Below, in pieces: positions 23,781 through 36,690 of a DNA stretch of 64,000 bases (the first letter of the stretch is position 1; every line of letters starts with the position of its first letter). Below the pieces are notes generated by a model. It did no database searches, had not been told where the DNA came from, and saw only the letters and a program-made list of their open reading frames with translations. This DNA is from Chaunax sp. Z400. Lineage: Eukaryota > Chordata > Actinopteri > Lophiiformes > Chaunacidae. Location of the stretch: the NCBI GenBank assembly GCA_037577475.1, contig CM075192.1, forward strand, positions 14,603,908 through 14,667,907, in the 5' to 3' direction. Position numbers and translations under genes: made by a program.

Positions 23781-25449
23781 ATGGCTCTGTCGGTGCAGTT
23801 TGGTGCTCTGAGGACCTCAGAGCTGCGAGAGCTGCTGGAAGATGAACACAGAATAAATTACATCATCATGTGCAGCGAAAAGGTGAGATTTTAACATATT
23901 GCAAATGATCTGGATGGCAGATACAACTCTTTTGCATAGGCTACAGTATGTATATGTATTATGCACAGTTCTTATATACTATAACTATAATATATTCGAC
24001 TCTCTGTGGATTCATGGTTTCTTTAATTACGTGCGATCATTTCCAGTTTCAGCAACTGCAAAAGGCTGCAGACAAGACGTTGGTTTCAAATAAAAAATTG
24101 GCAAAAGTTGGTCTTTCTCAAAAACCCTCATTTAGAGATGCAAAGCTGCTTCTTGCAATGAAGTACAAGGAACTAGAAAAACTGAGAAGCATCATCCAGA
24201 CCAAACAAGAGCAACTTGGTGAGTTTTGACATATGCTTTTAATTTCATCTGGCTGCCTCAACTCAACCATTTCTCCTACATTTGTGTATTGTGGTGTGCA
24301 GCAGAAAAGTGCAGTGTGCACTATGCCCAGTGGTGTCTGCTGAAGAGGATCAATCATGCCGAGGAGGAGTGTGAGGTATTTGCTTCTTCTTTTTATACCA
24401 GGTTGATTTCATGGCCATGCCAGTCTGTGACTTTTTTTTGTTTTGTTTTTTTTAGCTCAAAATACAAATATATTCAATCACCCTGTTAATATTTCGTTTA
24501 ATTGGTGCTTAACAAATTAACCTGTTGTAATATATTAACACAAACTGCAGCAAGTAACATAAGCGGCTCTGCTGAGGTAATGAAAGCAAAGCAAGCTAAT
24601 ATTTCCCTTCTGCAATTCAACTTTACATAATGGTGAGTGTGCCTGATAGATATGAAACTAGCTGTTATGTATTTCCATCAGATGCTACACTTCATTTAGT
24701 GTAATACACAGTATAGCGTATATAGTCTTACAACCTCCGGCAACACATCACCAACACTCCTCCTCTCGTATGAAAAAAGGCCTGGAGGACAAGAACAGAA
24801 AAGTCAGACCTGTGGGAGAGACAGAGAGATATGAACAAAAAAAGAACGTCCAAAGGCTCAAATGTCCGCCTGTTTTTTGTTTTGTTTTGTTCTTACGCTT
24901 GAAAGTTCCAGAAGCAAAGGAGAGGTCTAATCTGGTGTAACATAATATCCATTGCATTTTTTCCTGAATATAATGAAATATTTCTCCTAACAGCTGCTCT
25001 TTCAAAGGTTTGCAGCGGGGCTAACACCGCTCGCAGATTTCTTGGATTCATTTCTCAGCCTGCGGACACTCCACCACATCAGCCTGGTCCTGGTGAAGAA
25101 ACTCCAGGAAATGATTGAACGTCAGTTAACACGGAGGCTCAGGGAGGTTCACCCTGTAACTCAGCATCTCTCAGCGAGATTTCCTGAGCTGGCTCGCAAC
25201 ACCTGCCTCCCAGTCTGCAGTCTGACCACTGCTGTCCTCTTACCTGTATGCTGCCACCCTCCATTCCTGCTGCCCATTGGCATCCATGTAAACACCAGCC
25301 ACTGCCAACAGCATTTACCATTTAGTCTTGATCACAATGAATCACTGCACGCGGGAGGGCATAGACGAGCCTCCGACTGGCCAGCGAGACCTGTCCATCT
25401 TCAGCCGCTGAAGGTGCATCAGACGAGGCATCAGCAAGCACCGCCATGA
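23781..25449 (+). CDS. vps37d: VPS37-family ESCRT-I subunit, most like VPS37D
   Basis: VPS37 proteins join TSG101, VPS28 and MVB12/UBAP1 in ESCRT-I, which sorts ubiquitinated cargo into multivesicular endosomes. Four exons with agreeing phases (23781-23882, 24047-24218, 24302-24375, 24994-25449) give 267 aa. The Mod(r)/VPS37 core runs from about residue 7 (FGALRTSELRELLEDE) through a helical coiled region (AMKYKELEKLR) to about residue 165 (LVKKLQEMIERQL). The remaining 100 residues are Pro/His-rich and poorly conserved, as in VPS37B-D. Length and the FGxLxTxxLRxLLxDE start fit VPS37D (human 251 aa) best, and the nearby ywhag supports this because both genes map to human 7q11.23. VPS37B or C cannot be ruled out. 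The ATG at 23781 is followed by G. Confidence 0.85.
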
Positions 25450-26702
25450 AGTCTGAACGATGCTTATGTCTGTCATTGAGTTTAACAAGGTAGAAATATC
25501 TACCAGAGCATCAAGAATTTAAAATTGTGATATTCAAAATTTGAAGTGAATGTTTAACAAATATTGGAGTGTGTCAAAGTCCAGGAAAAGTTCTTGTCTC
25601 AAATTGGCTCTGGTATAAAAAAAACAAATAGGTCATTATTGTGTTCCTTGTAAAGCATAACTTTGGAAGTCTTGTAGTCTTCGGCACAAGGGATAAACCA
25701 CTTCTAATCGAGTATTACTTTCATTTAGGGATTTGAAAAAAAAATTACAAACATCCGGCCATCTCCATATATAGGTGGATGTACACAAAATGCAAGGGGA
25801 ATAGACTGCAGGTCGAGATCGAAGATGTTCATTTAATTATAGATTTAGCTTAATGCTCTATTTTTAAAGGTCTTCTCCCAGCTCTACAAGCTGAAGCCAA
25901 CTGAAAGAGGTTTTTTTTTGTGAGCAAGGGGAAAGCTTCTGATGCCAATGGGATCATTTCTGGGGGACACCAAAACCATACATTTTTTTTGCCCATGCCC
26001 CCATAGGTTCTCTGTATTACATCATAGAGTCGGGATAATGTTCTGCAGTTGTGTGTCAGACAGCAGCTCCTAAGTCATGAGAAACTACACACTTAATGAG
26101 AGCTTAATGTTTTTACATAATGATTTCCATTAGATTTACATACTGTAGACATGCCAACCTTTGTGGAGTATTTTTTATAAGTCTGAAGACATAGTCTATC
26201 TTTGATTAGTGTGTCTTTGAGTGAGGAAAACTATCCAAGTCTGAGCTCAGTGTATCCAGTCATGGCATTCAAATACTTTATAATGCTGATATTAAAAGAA
26301 TACTCAGGAAAGGTCTCACCATTCCATAGTGGCTCCTTTAAAAACAAACCATGAGCTGCTCTAAAGACTAAGCAAAAACCCTGAAAGACAAACAAATGTT
26401 AAAAACAAGTTCCCCATGTGACTGGTACGCAGGCCTACTGTTAAAGTCTGACGTTCAAACCATTCCAGTACCAATTCTGTCATGAAGTATTGAAACCTGT
26501 GGCTTATTTTTATTTTGTAGGGTGACTTGCTGCCTTCGCATTGCTGATTTCCTTCATGTACCAAAAGTCTTCCAACACCACAGAGATGGGCTCTGAACGC
26601 ACCATCAGTAGCTGTTTTCAGCTGGGGGTTTTTAACGAGGTCCAAATCTTTCATCATTTTGTTTTTCTCAAGTAAACTCAACTTGGATGTTTAATTTTTT
26701 GT
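25450..26702. other. vps37d 3' UTR and intergenic, no further gene seen
   Basis: AT-rich sequence after the vps37d stop. An ATTAAA near 26290 may be a polyadenylation signal. No exon of another gene is visible. Confidence 0.45.
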
Positions 26703-27674
26703 TTAACCCTCCTGTTGTGTTCGTTTCCTGTTAACTAGTTTGGTGTTCTCGGTCAAAAATGACCGCTCCATATAGCTGATTATAAATCCATAATAATAAA
26801 TATATTATGACCTAATGTTGTGTTTCATCTGTCTATCAAATCAAGTTCTTGTGAGCATTACAAGCTTTGAACTTCCATTTGCTGTTTATGGCCTGTAGAC
26901 CTCATTGAACTGAGCTCATAAAACTCAACTCAATGTTTAACAAGGACATTTGTTTTGAAACCATTTCAAAATGTTTAAATAGTGGTATAAAATAACATCT
27001 TTTGTGTTCCCAGTCAAGACTGACTGGACATCGGATTGGATTAGACTCGGAAGAGAGAACAAAAGAACGCAAAAGCCCACATCTACACACGAAAACTTAG
27101 CCATATTACAAATGTAATGTCTGAACACATCCCAGAACAATAATAACATTCCTAAATCATCTTCGCCGTCAGTTTCCAGGTTTTTCTCCTCCTCATCAGC
27201 GTCATTGTCGAATATGTAATCCAAAGCCTCACGTACGATATATCGTTTGTCCGTCATGCTGCCACAGAATAAACTGCGAGCAAGGCCTAAAAAATGCTTT
27301 ACATAACAGAGCTGTGAGAAAGTTGTAGATTTCATTAAAACAATGTTGTTGTTTTTTTTACTATTGCCAACAGGTTTGGTTCTCATGGGGTAAAAACTCT
27401 ATTGGGGATGGGTTGCCGTGGGGCTTGCCATGGAAGTCAAAAAGGGGTGTTATATACTATTATACACTAATTGTAGTCTTACCCATTCATTTCTAATGAC
27501 TGGTCATTTTTGACCGGGAACACCAAGGGTGTAGACAAGTTCAATAAAACACCCATCTGTGTGTTCAGATGCCATGTGTGAACAACTTCATGGAACCTTA
27601 TGACAAACATCTGAGATTAACCACTTTTTTTTTTAGAGAGAAAACATTTGAATGGAACGCAACAGAAGGGTTAA
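26703..27674 (-). mobile_element. piggyBac-type element, non-autonomous, with TTAA duplication
   Basis: TTAA occurs at 26703-26706 and again at 27671-27674, the exact target duplication of piggyBac elements. Inside, the ends CCCTCCTGTTGTGTTCG (26707) and, inverted, CCCTTCTGTTGCGTTCC (27670) match at 14 of 17 positions and begin with CCC, as in that superfamily. A second inverted pair, GGTGTTCTCGGTCAAAAATG on the left (about 26741) and GGTGTTCCCGGTCAAAAATG on the right (about 27525, other strand), sits 34 and about 145 bases from the ends. It contains the self-complementary GGTCA...TGACC. The 964-bp interior retains only an N-terminal transposase piece. Confidence 0.9.
26937..27257 (-). pseudogene. 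truncated piggyBac-like transposase N-terminus
   Basis: The frame opening at the ATG at 27257 reads MTDKRYIVREALDYIFDNDA and continues with an acidic run (DEEEKNLETDGEDD). Acidic N-termini of this kind precede the DDD catalytic domain in fish piggyBac transposases (family knowledge). Within about 35 codons the similarity ends and the frame continues as unrelated sequence. The DDD domain and the C-terminal cysteine-rich domain are absent, so the product cannot catalyse transposition. Confidence 0.65.
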
Positions 27675-28368
27675 GACACATTTGAAAGTGAGAAAACACC
27701 TACAATAAACAGACGATTGGACAAAATGAGGAACACATGGATCTTATATCTAGAGAACATGTTGATGTTTCCTTGAGTCAGAGAAACGGTGAAGAGTTGG
27801 TTGAGTGGGTTTGAACTGCTGACACTCGATATCTCTGATAATTGTCTGTGTGCAGAGACTCCTGCCAAGGTCAGCGGAGGACCACGAACACCTCATTTAT
27901 TTTAACCTCACAGGTACCTCTGTTCATCCTCATACTTTCCACTACATCTTTTCATGAAAGGCCAAATCTTGTAAAAGTGACTTCTTCACCATCTTTGTGT
28001 TCCGTCCTCCTGTAACACACCTAAACAGTCATAAAGGGTGGATAGAGTGCCATATGGCCCAGCACAGCTTGCCATACTAATTCAACCATGGAGAATCCTC
28101 TCTGGCACCACAGGAGATAATTAGCGAGGTAAAGCATGTTCAGAGGCTTTTGTTCCGCCACAAGACTTCAGTTACATCTTTGTCAGCAGCCTCTTTTGTC
28201 CAAACAACACTCAGATTGGCCAATTTTCTTGTCTGTCAGCTGGCTGCTTTGTGCGTTTAACCTCTTTCACCTCAGTGTCTCTGCACTGTTTGGTTATAAC
28301 CTCGTTATTTTTTTTGCAAAAACAAAAAGTGTGCAAAATATAAAATAAATGAAAAAGTAGCTCGTCTA
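27675..28368. other. intergenic, nothing recognised
   Basis: No exon, RNA gene or repeat family was recognised here. Confidence 0.45.
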
Positions 28369-28430
28369 GATAAGATAACCCTTTATTGATCTGAAAAGGG
28401 GGAAACCCCACTGCGACGGCAGCAGTAAAG
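28369..28430 (+). repeat. retroelement-tail-like GATAA/CTTTATTGATC repeat
   Basis: GATAAGATAACCCTTTATTG followed by GGGGAAACCCC and a CAGCAG block repeats the arrangement at 12530-12615. Both look like the end of one fish retroelement family, not assigned. Confidence 0.5.
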
Positions 28431-29509
28431 AAACGTAGAAAATAAATCATTCTAAATATATCAAGAATATATTGAAAAGAAATTTAAGAATTTTAATTCA
28501 AATTACCGACAATAGCAGTACACAAAGAGTACCCACAACTCCTGTTGTACTATATGTACATTTAGATTTGAACAGTTATTTAAAAGCCACAAGAGCTGAG
28601 GAGCAGATAATCTATTCCATTCAGTTACTGTAAACAACAAACAATATTGGGCCATATTCCAAAAAAAATGGCAACATATGTGGAAACAATATTTTTAACA
28701 TAAACAGTTGGTTATAAACTCCTGAGTCATATCTGAAAAGCATTTTGACTGGCTGTCAGTATATTTCACAGTTTGTTCCCCTGAATGGTCACATATATAC
28801 ATACAGTGTATCTATAACAGCATCCAGTCGTAGAGGTAGGAGTTAGGTGGATTTCAATGTATGTTTACTTGCATCTTTTTTTGTTGTTTTTTTGTTTTGA
28901 GAATGTGCTTTTGAACAGACTTGCATAATTTTGGTTAATTCCATTCAAACTTATATGGATGGTATCTTGATCAACAATACACTTATTACATTTGAGATAA
29001 ACAATATCTGTATAATATGTGCTGTAGCATGCAGTTTTAAATATGTGGTATTATTAGCATTACAAAACTAACTCCCAACAATAGTTGATTCATCAGTTAA
29101 TTGACAGAAATCAGCAAATCTGACAAACATTCTGCATTTCCAGTTTTACAGCAAATCAAACATTGTTGATGAAATTGCAATGGGCATTTTCTTTTTTTTT
29201 CTCTCTTTTTTGTTTTGTTTTACAAATTTCATCACAAAAAGGGAAAGTTTCACCTAAAGCCTAAACCAGACATGAAATATAAAACCCAAACAAGACAATT
29301 TAGCAAACCAAAAGTAGAAGTAGAATAACCCAACACTGTAAAACAGCATATCTTAATGACAATAGTAAAATCACTTAATCCTCCAAACAAGTCGGAGCCA
29401 CTCATTTGCATTACAAATGACAAATGACTTGTTGAAATACTAACTTGGTTGTTTTGAATTCACTTTAATTTCTGGAGCATTTACGTATTGGCGATATCAA
29501 TGGTTTGCA
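28431..29509. other. intergenic, nothing recognised
   Basis: AT-rich sequence with short poly-T runs (for example near 29192-29222). No gene was recognised. Confidence 0.45.
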
Positions 29510-29990
29510 CTTAAAGCCTCTTTCTAGTCAAAGCGCTCAAAGTGCTTTACAACATTGCATCCTGCCCACCATCAATAGGTCCAGCTGGTCACAGGAAGCT
29601 TAGACCAGAAAAAAACGATCAAACAGACTCTCACAGGGAGGTCAAAGCAGTATCCGGTTAGGAGGAGGAGGGAGTGTTCTGAGGAGACACTGATCAACCC
29701 TTCTACTGTATTACTCTGCTCAGGGATGAGTAATGTTTGTCAAGTAGGCTTCCTATTTGAACAAACATTCATACAATGGTGGCATTCGTACCATGCAAGG
29801 AGCCACCTGCTCATTAGGAGCAGTAACCTTTCATGCAATCACTCACACACCAATGGAACAGTCGCTGGGAGCAATTTGGGGTTCAGTATCTTGCCCAAGG
29901 ACGCACTGAAATGTCGACTGCAAGGATTGGGGATTGAACCACCAACTTTCAGTAAGTGGACTACCTCCGAGCCACAGCCAACCTATATAT
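29510..29990 (+). mobile_element. common teleost interspersed repeat, two blocks
   Basis: The left block carries AAAGCGCTCAAAGTGCTTTA. The right block (29750-29990) carries CAAGGAGCCACCTGCTCATT, GGGAGCAATTTGGGGTTCAG and GTATCTTGCCCAAGGACGCA and ends with GAGCCACAGCC. Both blocks belong to a repeat that is abundant in fish. The middle (about 29575-29740) does not look like the family and may be an insertion or divergent sequence. The repeat class is not assigned. Confidence 0.6.
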
Positions 29991-30332
29991 ACACACCCAA
30001 CAAAAATGTAAATGCAACACTTTTGTTTTGGCTGCATTTTTCATGAGTTGAAGTAAAAGATCTAAGACTTTGTCCAAACACACACAAAAGTCTTATTCCC
30101 CACAAATTTGTTTAAATCTGTTAGTGAGTATTTAAAAAACTAACAAAAACAACAAAAAAAAGAAATGTGCACATGTCAGAAGAATTTCTTAATAATTGCT
30201 GCAGTTTTTCTTTTGGGAACAGCCTCTTGAATAAGAAGCGTGTGCAGTTTTATCCCTGACGAAGAACAGGTCCAGACCAGCAGCAGTCGTCATAACACTG
30301 AAGCGCGTGCCGACCGTCCTGGTGCTGACAGA

Positions 30333-33300
30333 TCAGCTCTGAAGAAACACCACAGCTCTCTTAATCTGCTCGTAGCTCACAAACATCACAATGTTCCAGG
30401 AAGCCAGGCGAAGAAACGAGGGCATAAATCTAAATATACGTAAAAAAGAATCAAATGAATCAGGAGCAATGTCAAAATGTTTTGTCACATGCTTGCGTTA
30501 GATAAGTACACAACATACCCCTTATAAAAAGCAGTGGGTCCCTCTTTAACCAGCATGGTGAAGGCACAGTTAAGAGCACCACTGTACTGCCCACTCACTG
30601 AATTCATGTAGCGCGTTTTTACCACATCCACCGGAGATGCCACAATGGTGGTGCAGAAACCTGCTGCAAATGCTGCTGTGAAGTGGCACGGCATGTTGTC
30701 TGTTGAAAACAAAATATTTGCTTTAGTTACTAAGGGCCACGATAACCAGAAACAATAGATGTGCTATGTGCTGCTTGCCTGTCATCAGGTTGTGGTTCAG
30801 AATGAGCTCTTTGATGATGTCATAGGTCACCAGCTCGGAGCAGTTTACAATGGAATTCCGGGCTATGTTTGGTAGACAGCCTGAAAGACCATTAAACACA
30901 GTAAACCCTAAAGGAGTACTGGAAAAAGTATTAAATTGGCGGCAAAGATGTCATCAATTAAATTGCTCACATTGCCCATCATCTTATGCCTCTGGTGGAG
31001 CCTCGAGGAGAAATGAGGACCAGGCTACACAAGTTTGACAGACCTTTTTTTTTTAACACAAGTGACAGTCCAGTTTTGGCAATTTAGCCTCGAAAGGCTT
31101 TACACAACTTCTTTTTTCCATTTGCAGTATGCAATATCTGAAGACAGATGGTCAAAAATCACTGGAGTCCCTCTTTTCAAGTTTATCATTGACTAAAGAC
31201 AAGGGACAGTTTTAACCAGGGGCAATTGTAACATCTCAAACTGCACCAATCAGAAAAAAGACAGACATGTCTATGAGAAACTGATACCCAATACTGAACA
31301 CTTTGTGCAAATAATGTCTTGGCAAACTCATTTTTTCATCCACAGTATTTTCCTCCGAATAGCTATAAACTGTAAACTGCAAATACTGAATTTTTTTTTT
31401 CCGTAGATGAACATCCGCAGATTGCTAACACCAGTAGCCAGTTTACTGCTGCAACATTTATATAGCAGTTTATACTGGTCACCAGCTCCATCCACCCAGC
31501 AGCTGTTGCAGTGCAGCTCTCCCCTGGTTTCTTGTTAACCTTTAGCCTACATACTACCGCTAAAACAGAAGTGGTGACCTTCTCCTGGTTAAAGCCAGGC
31601 TGATAGCTAGACTCTAGTTTTAGCCTTTGTCACAACCTACCTAAAAGTTGGACAAAGGAGGGCAGAAAACACGAGTTGTAACTAAAAGTAAGTTTATTTT
31701 ACTTAAATAAAAGTAACTTAAGATAAAGACAAACTAAATACAAAACCCAAACAGTGTGGAAGCCAGAGGGGAGAGACAGACTGGTTGACTGCCATCAGTT
31801 TATATAGCTGTGAAACAAGAAAAGGTGAGCTGAATCACCCTAACGACCTAGGAGTCGCAGACTGGTTTTAGCATTCTTCCAGTACAGGCTTCAGCTAAGT
31901 TTTGATCATCTGCTGGTATTAAAACTAACTGCACCCCATATTGGTGGATCTTTTCTGCAGATTTCCTGCAGAATCGGCCAAAATTATGTAAACAAATTGG
32001 AGGGAAGGAATTCACAGATGTGTGATTTTTACATTTCACATGTAGAAAATGATCCAACAAATGCGTATATATGACTATTATGTATTTTTTGTGGAAAAAC
32101 TATTTTCATTCAATATCTTTATCATTTTTATGTGAAATCTTCAGAGCCCCTAGAGACCCATGTCATCTCGCACTGTAACTGCACTTCTTGACACCTGTAA
32201 CATCAAATAAAAATCTTTAGAAAAGACAATGTAAAAGCCCTCAGTTTGAAATGTTGTTTTTCTTTATCAATTCAAAAATTGTGCTTAATGGTATACAAAG
32301 CAATTATTGTATAGTTGTTATTTATTTTACTTAGAGAGTTGAACAAAGGTAGGTTGCAGCAGGAATCTAACATGATAGGCGTCATCATATTGTTCAAATG
32401 TTGTACTGGGCAACCATAACCTGAAGATCCAAGAAGAGATCTCAAATGTGTTTCTTTCATTTCTTTTACACACAAATGAGTTATTTTGGAGATTAAGGTG
32501 AGACCAAAGGCTTTTTATTCTACTGCCCTAATTGATCTCAGGAGAAACAACCACATACAATATAACCTCATTGAAGTTGTACTCTGATAAATACATGTGA
32601 TCTCTAAATGATCTCGAATAAGTGAAATTTAAGTATCCTGAACATGAGACATTTACTGCTTTCATTTCTCTCAATTCAGTATCCATTTGTCTCATATAAG
32701 TCTCAAAAACTCATTCTTTTAATTTCTAGGGGGTTTTAGGAGCAACAATTGAGATTGAAGTGATCTCAAAAAGATATAAAATTGAGATCTCAAAACTTTC
32801 ATAAGACTTTAGGAAAAGATAATTTTTTCTCTTGGAAATGTTTCATCATGATTTATTTTAATGCAACTAAAGTGTGGTTGGTTTCTTCACATAGTGTAAT
32901 GTAATGGACACCTGACAAACCTGAACCACATTATGGTGAAAACACACAGTGTGTGCTCTATTGTGAACATCTCAGAAAACATGCAGAGGTCATTTGACCT
33001 CTAGTGTTTCAATCAGTGTTGTGTCTGGCAATGCTTGTAAAACATGTGATAACTGTAGAATATAACAAGTAGAACACTGAAATTGTATCCAAATAGTTCA
33101 AGGTTTTTGAGTGATGACAAAAAAAAAAATTTTCAATTCCCCCTAAAACGTGAGTCAATGCTGTGAACTTGTGAAAATCACTACAGTGCTTCCTCTCATT
33201 TGGAGATTATAACTTTGCAACAGAGTTAATTACAAATGTCCTTCGTTTACCTTTCCAGAGCCCTCTGATGCCCTCATCCCTGGCTATGGTCTTGTAGGCA

Positions 33301-35403
33301 TCAATCGTGCTGCTGTACCTCTTCACAGAGCTGCCCTGAGACAGACGGACCTGAGCCTGAAACCTGACCTTCACCACATCAGTGGGCTGAGCAAAGGACA
33401 CCGCCATTGCTCCCGTGGTGCAGCCCGCCAGCAGCCGTGTCCCGATTCCTACATCTGTGGAAAAGCAATAAATACGAGACATTTCTTTTTCCTCACGTGC
33501 TAAAAGCAAGAGGTGACAATGTTCAGCCTCCTACAAACAATGCAACAATGCATATAAACCACAATTATATCCTCTATTGTGTAACGTGCTTTGACAGGAT
33601 TGAAGCAATCATTTTGTGTGGTTACATTTTCAGAAAATATCATTTAAGGTTACTTATTGACAGATAAATTATAGTAATTGCAAGTTCATTTGATAATGAT
33701 GATGGTTATTTAAGCAGTGGGATTAAGCACAACATTTGCTCTGGAGTTGTCTTTTAAAATATCTGTTTGGTCTCCAGCTTTAAACACTATGTTATGAAAG
33801 AGGAATTTGCCCTGTGTCCCACAGCCTGGAGCTGTTTTTTAGGGATAAACCAGTTCAGGTGTAAGAGATCCTTGCATTTTGAGCACAAAAGGCTGTCACA
33901 GCTGAAGTAGTCTGTTTTGCAGCTACATGATCATAATTCTTTTATTTTTCCAACAAGGTAAGTAATGTTTTCTGACATGTGGTGGCAATGTTTGACCCCC
34001 CTTAACAAACTCAGTATGATTTGATCTCACTAGTTGCTGTTGATTAACTCATTTGTCCGTTACTTCATAGGAAATTAATCAGTAACTATTTCAATAATCA
34101 TTTACTTGTTTAATCCAACTTTAAAAAAGTCTTTGTATTGTAATATAATGAATTGAATATATATGGTTTCTAATGTTTTATATCCAAATCGATTAATTGA
34201 GCAGATCAGCAGATAAATCGATACCGAAAATAATCAATAGCTGCAGTCCAAGTAATGATCTAACATCTAGATGAGTATGGTAAATCGCATTCTAACATTC
34301 TGCTGAACGGTTTTCAGTCTTTCCACTGTTGACTGTGTCATGTAAACATTTCATCACATACTGTCTGACCCCCTGGTGTAGAACTGCTTCATGGTGTCAT
34401 ACAGCCCGATGCGGACTGAGGCAAAGCTCATCTGTCGGTGTAGCCCTGCCACCAGTCCACTGTACAGACTCCTCGGGCCCTCAGTCTTCACCATGGTGAA
34501 GATCGTACCAATCACACCTCTGTATCTCGTTCCATCCAATGAGGGTTTGGCTTCACCTTGAATCTAAAGCAACATAAATGCACAACCAAATCTGTTGATT
34601 CCCCTAAAGACGTTTTAAAATATAATGTGAATTGAGTTTCTCATCGGAGTACTGGGAAAATAAAAACTGTGGATTTAAGTTACAATATAATCAAATCAGC
34701 CTCTAATGAAGTTTGTATGCCTATTATTAGTTTCCTTTTCTTTGTTAAACGTGTCACATTTATGGATTGGTATGCAGCAACGTGCAACACGAACCTTCAT
34801 GCTCAGTGTCGGGATGATAGCCTCCTGAAATGCAACGCTACAAGCAGTAAATACCACTGACGACACCGAAGCCATGTCTTGTTTCTTAGAAAGTGTTTTC
34901 ACTCTACGTTTTCACATTAACTGCATGGTGAGGTTTATTTCAGACTGAACCCTGTATGCTGCATTCCAATGTTTGCATCAAGGTGTTTTTAAAGGCAACA
35001 ATTGAGTGAAATGTAATATTTCCTGCACCACAATATATCCTCTCATTGTGTGATATGCCTTGACAGCATTTATTAAATCATCATTTCTGGTGATTAACCT
35101 TAAAGAAAATGTAATTAAGTTTAAATATGTTAATTGCATTAAAAAAATTAAACATGCTGCATCTAACTCATCAAAAACATCACGAGGGGATTCATTTGGT
35201 TCAATGACCTCAGCTTTTCTTTTTTTAATTCCTGGCAACACGGAGTGAATCTTCACCACTGATTTCATACACAGCTTCCTCACCTGCAGTCTGACTTTGG
35301 CTGTGTCCAGTGGGAAAGTGACCAAGTCAGCCACACAGCCAGCTGTTCCAGCAGAAAAGACCTTGACAGCCGCTGATGGAGCTGCAGTTCTTCCATCAAC
35401 CAT
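30333..35403 (-). CDS. ucp3: mitochondrial uncoupling protein, UCP3-like
   Basis: UCP3 belongs to the SLC25 carriers of the inner mitochondrial membrane, implicated in regulated proton leak and metabolite export. Six phase-matched exons (35284-35403, 34362-34563, 33251-33454, 30779-30880, 30519-30699, 30333-30429) encode 301 aa, near the usual 305-312. The three tandem carrier repeats each show the PxDxxK signature: PLDTAK at 31, PTDVVK at 131 and PVDVVK at 232. The UCP hallmark RQMSFASVRIGLYD is in exon 2. LLAGCTTGAMAV, TDNMPCHF and EGPTAFYKG resemble UCP3 more than UCP2. The position beside c2cd3 also matches UCP3 in mammals, but fish ucp2 remains an alternative. The start at 35403 gives MVDGRTAAPSA, shorter than mammalian N-termini. 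The C-terminus ends early with VVFLQS. One intron uses a GC donor. Upstream noncoding exons were not located. Confidence 0.92.
30881..33250 (-). other. ucp3: ucp3 intron 3, 2.4 kb
   Basis: This is the largest ucp3 intron. A stretch around 31610-31830 (TTGTAACTAAAAGTAAGTTT and a purine-rich following part) looks like a repeat but I cannot assign it. No exon was seen on either strand. Confidence 0.7.
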
Positions 35404-36555
35404 GATCAATGATTGAGGCTCTTACCAACAAAACACTGAGACCATTAATTATAAAGCCACAAAGCAGCTCCTCTTCCGTGTCTGTATCGAAAGATTATAT
35501 CCTGTTTAAATACAGTGGAGAAAACTAATCACATGTCCCTTCATGACAGATCCAGCCAACGTCAAATTTCAGGGATTGAAAAGTTTTTCTTTTGAAAGCC
35601 AAGTCCTCCTGTTGTGCCATTGGCCATAAAAAAAAAAAAGCTCCAAACTATTATCCCACTTGAAAAAAGCAAAAAACACTTCAACAGCCGTCCCTCTCAA
35701 ATAACTGCAGAGCAACATAAACGCCCGGTCTATAGGCAACAGGATCTGACAGACTGAGTTCTGCCTCTCCTACATAGTTGTTGACTCTTTTAAAGGAAGC
35801 TTCAGCTGCAGGGCTTTGTATGAGAACCAGACAGGAAGTCTTTTATGGCTCATGATTCACCTGCTTTTACCACATGGGCCAGTCGTAATGTCCTCATGCA
35901 TTAAGGCGTGTGCAAAACATCAACAGTATTTAAAAAGAAAAATGCACTTTGTGGAGTGTGGATCACCGCTATGTGTGACTGGGAGCATGTAGGAGCAAAA
36001 CCGGAAGTGCAAGACAGGCAGGTGTGCCGGGCATTTAATGCACGAGTGGTGGAATGAATGAGGGTTTCAACATGCAGGTTCCACAGCACCACATGCCAAC
36101 AAAATATCTGCCAGATGCAGAAAGTAGATTCCAAATCGGTCGTTGATCATTTTTCGCATAACTGTTCAGTTTAAAGGTGCGATGAGTCAGCATTGGTGGT
36201 AGAAAACAGAGCAGTCAATAAAATGCAGTAGGTTTAAAAAAATGTGCATCACTGCAATCGAAACCGTTCTATAAATATTAGGGTGGTTTCAGTAGTGTAT
36301 ACGAGAACTGTTGTGTGTTGACAGTGCAAGTTTCATGGATTTTTCAGCTATTTGGTATTTCTGAACAGAAGAGTGCAGCAGCTAATGAAACAGTCAGGAC
36401 ATGAATCTTATCATGGCTTGAGGCATGTTCCCTAGAAACAGGTTCTGGTGTTACAATCAAAACTAGAACTACCCCCTTGCGGTTGTCGGTCTCTGTGCAC
36501 CAGTGAAGTGTCAGTTTGCATCCTTATCTCTCCAGGCTCATTTTGTCAAGGAAGA
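35404..36555. other. ucp3 upstream region and c2cd3 downstream region, no gene seen
   Basis: It should contain the ucp3 promoter and 5' UTR exons, but no clear donor or core promoter stands out. No other coding signal is visible. Confidence 0.45.
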
Positions 36556-36690
36556 GTTATGGCACATGGTGCAGCAACAATCACCTGAAGCTCAATATCA
36601 GTGAAACCAGTAAGCTTGTGGTGGACCGCAATGCTTCAAATATGGATGTTGCAATGAAGTTTAGAATACATCTTCAATGAGGAAGCACAG
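36556..36690 (+). mobile_element. LINE reverse-transcriptase fragment
   Basis: On the plus strand from 36567 one frame reads WCSNNHLKLNISETSKLVVD. This matches the stretch after the catalytic palm of non-LTR reverse transcriptases in fish (typical form WCxxNxLxLNxxKTKExVVD). It is short and decayed, with no second conserved block nearby. Confidence 0.65.
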
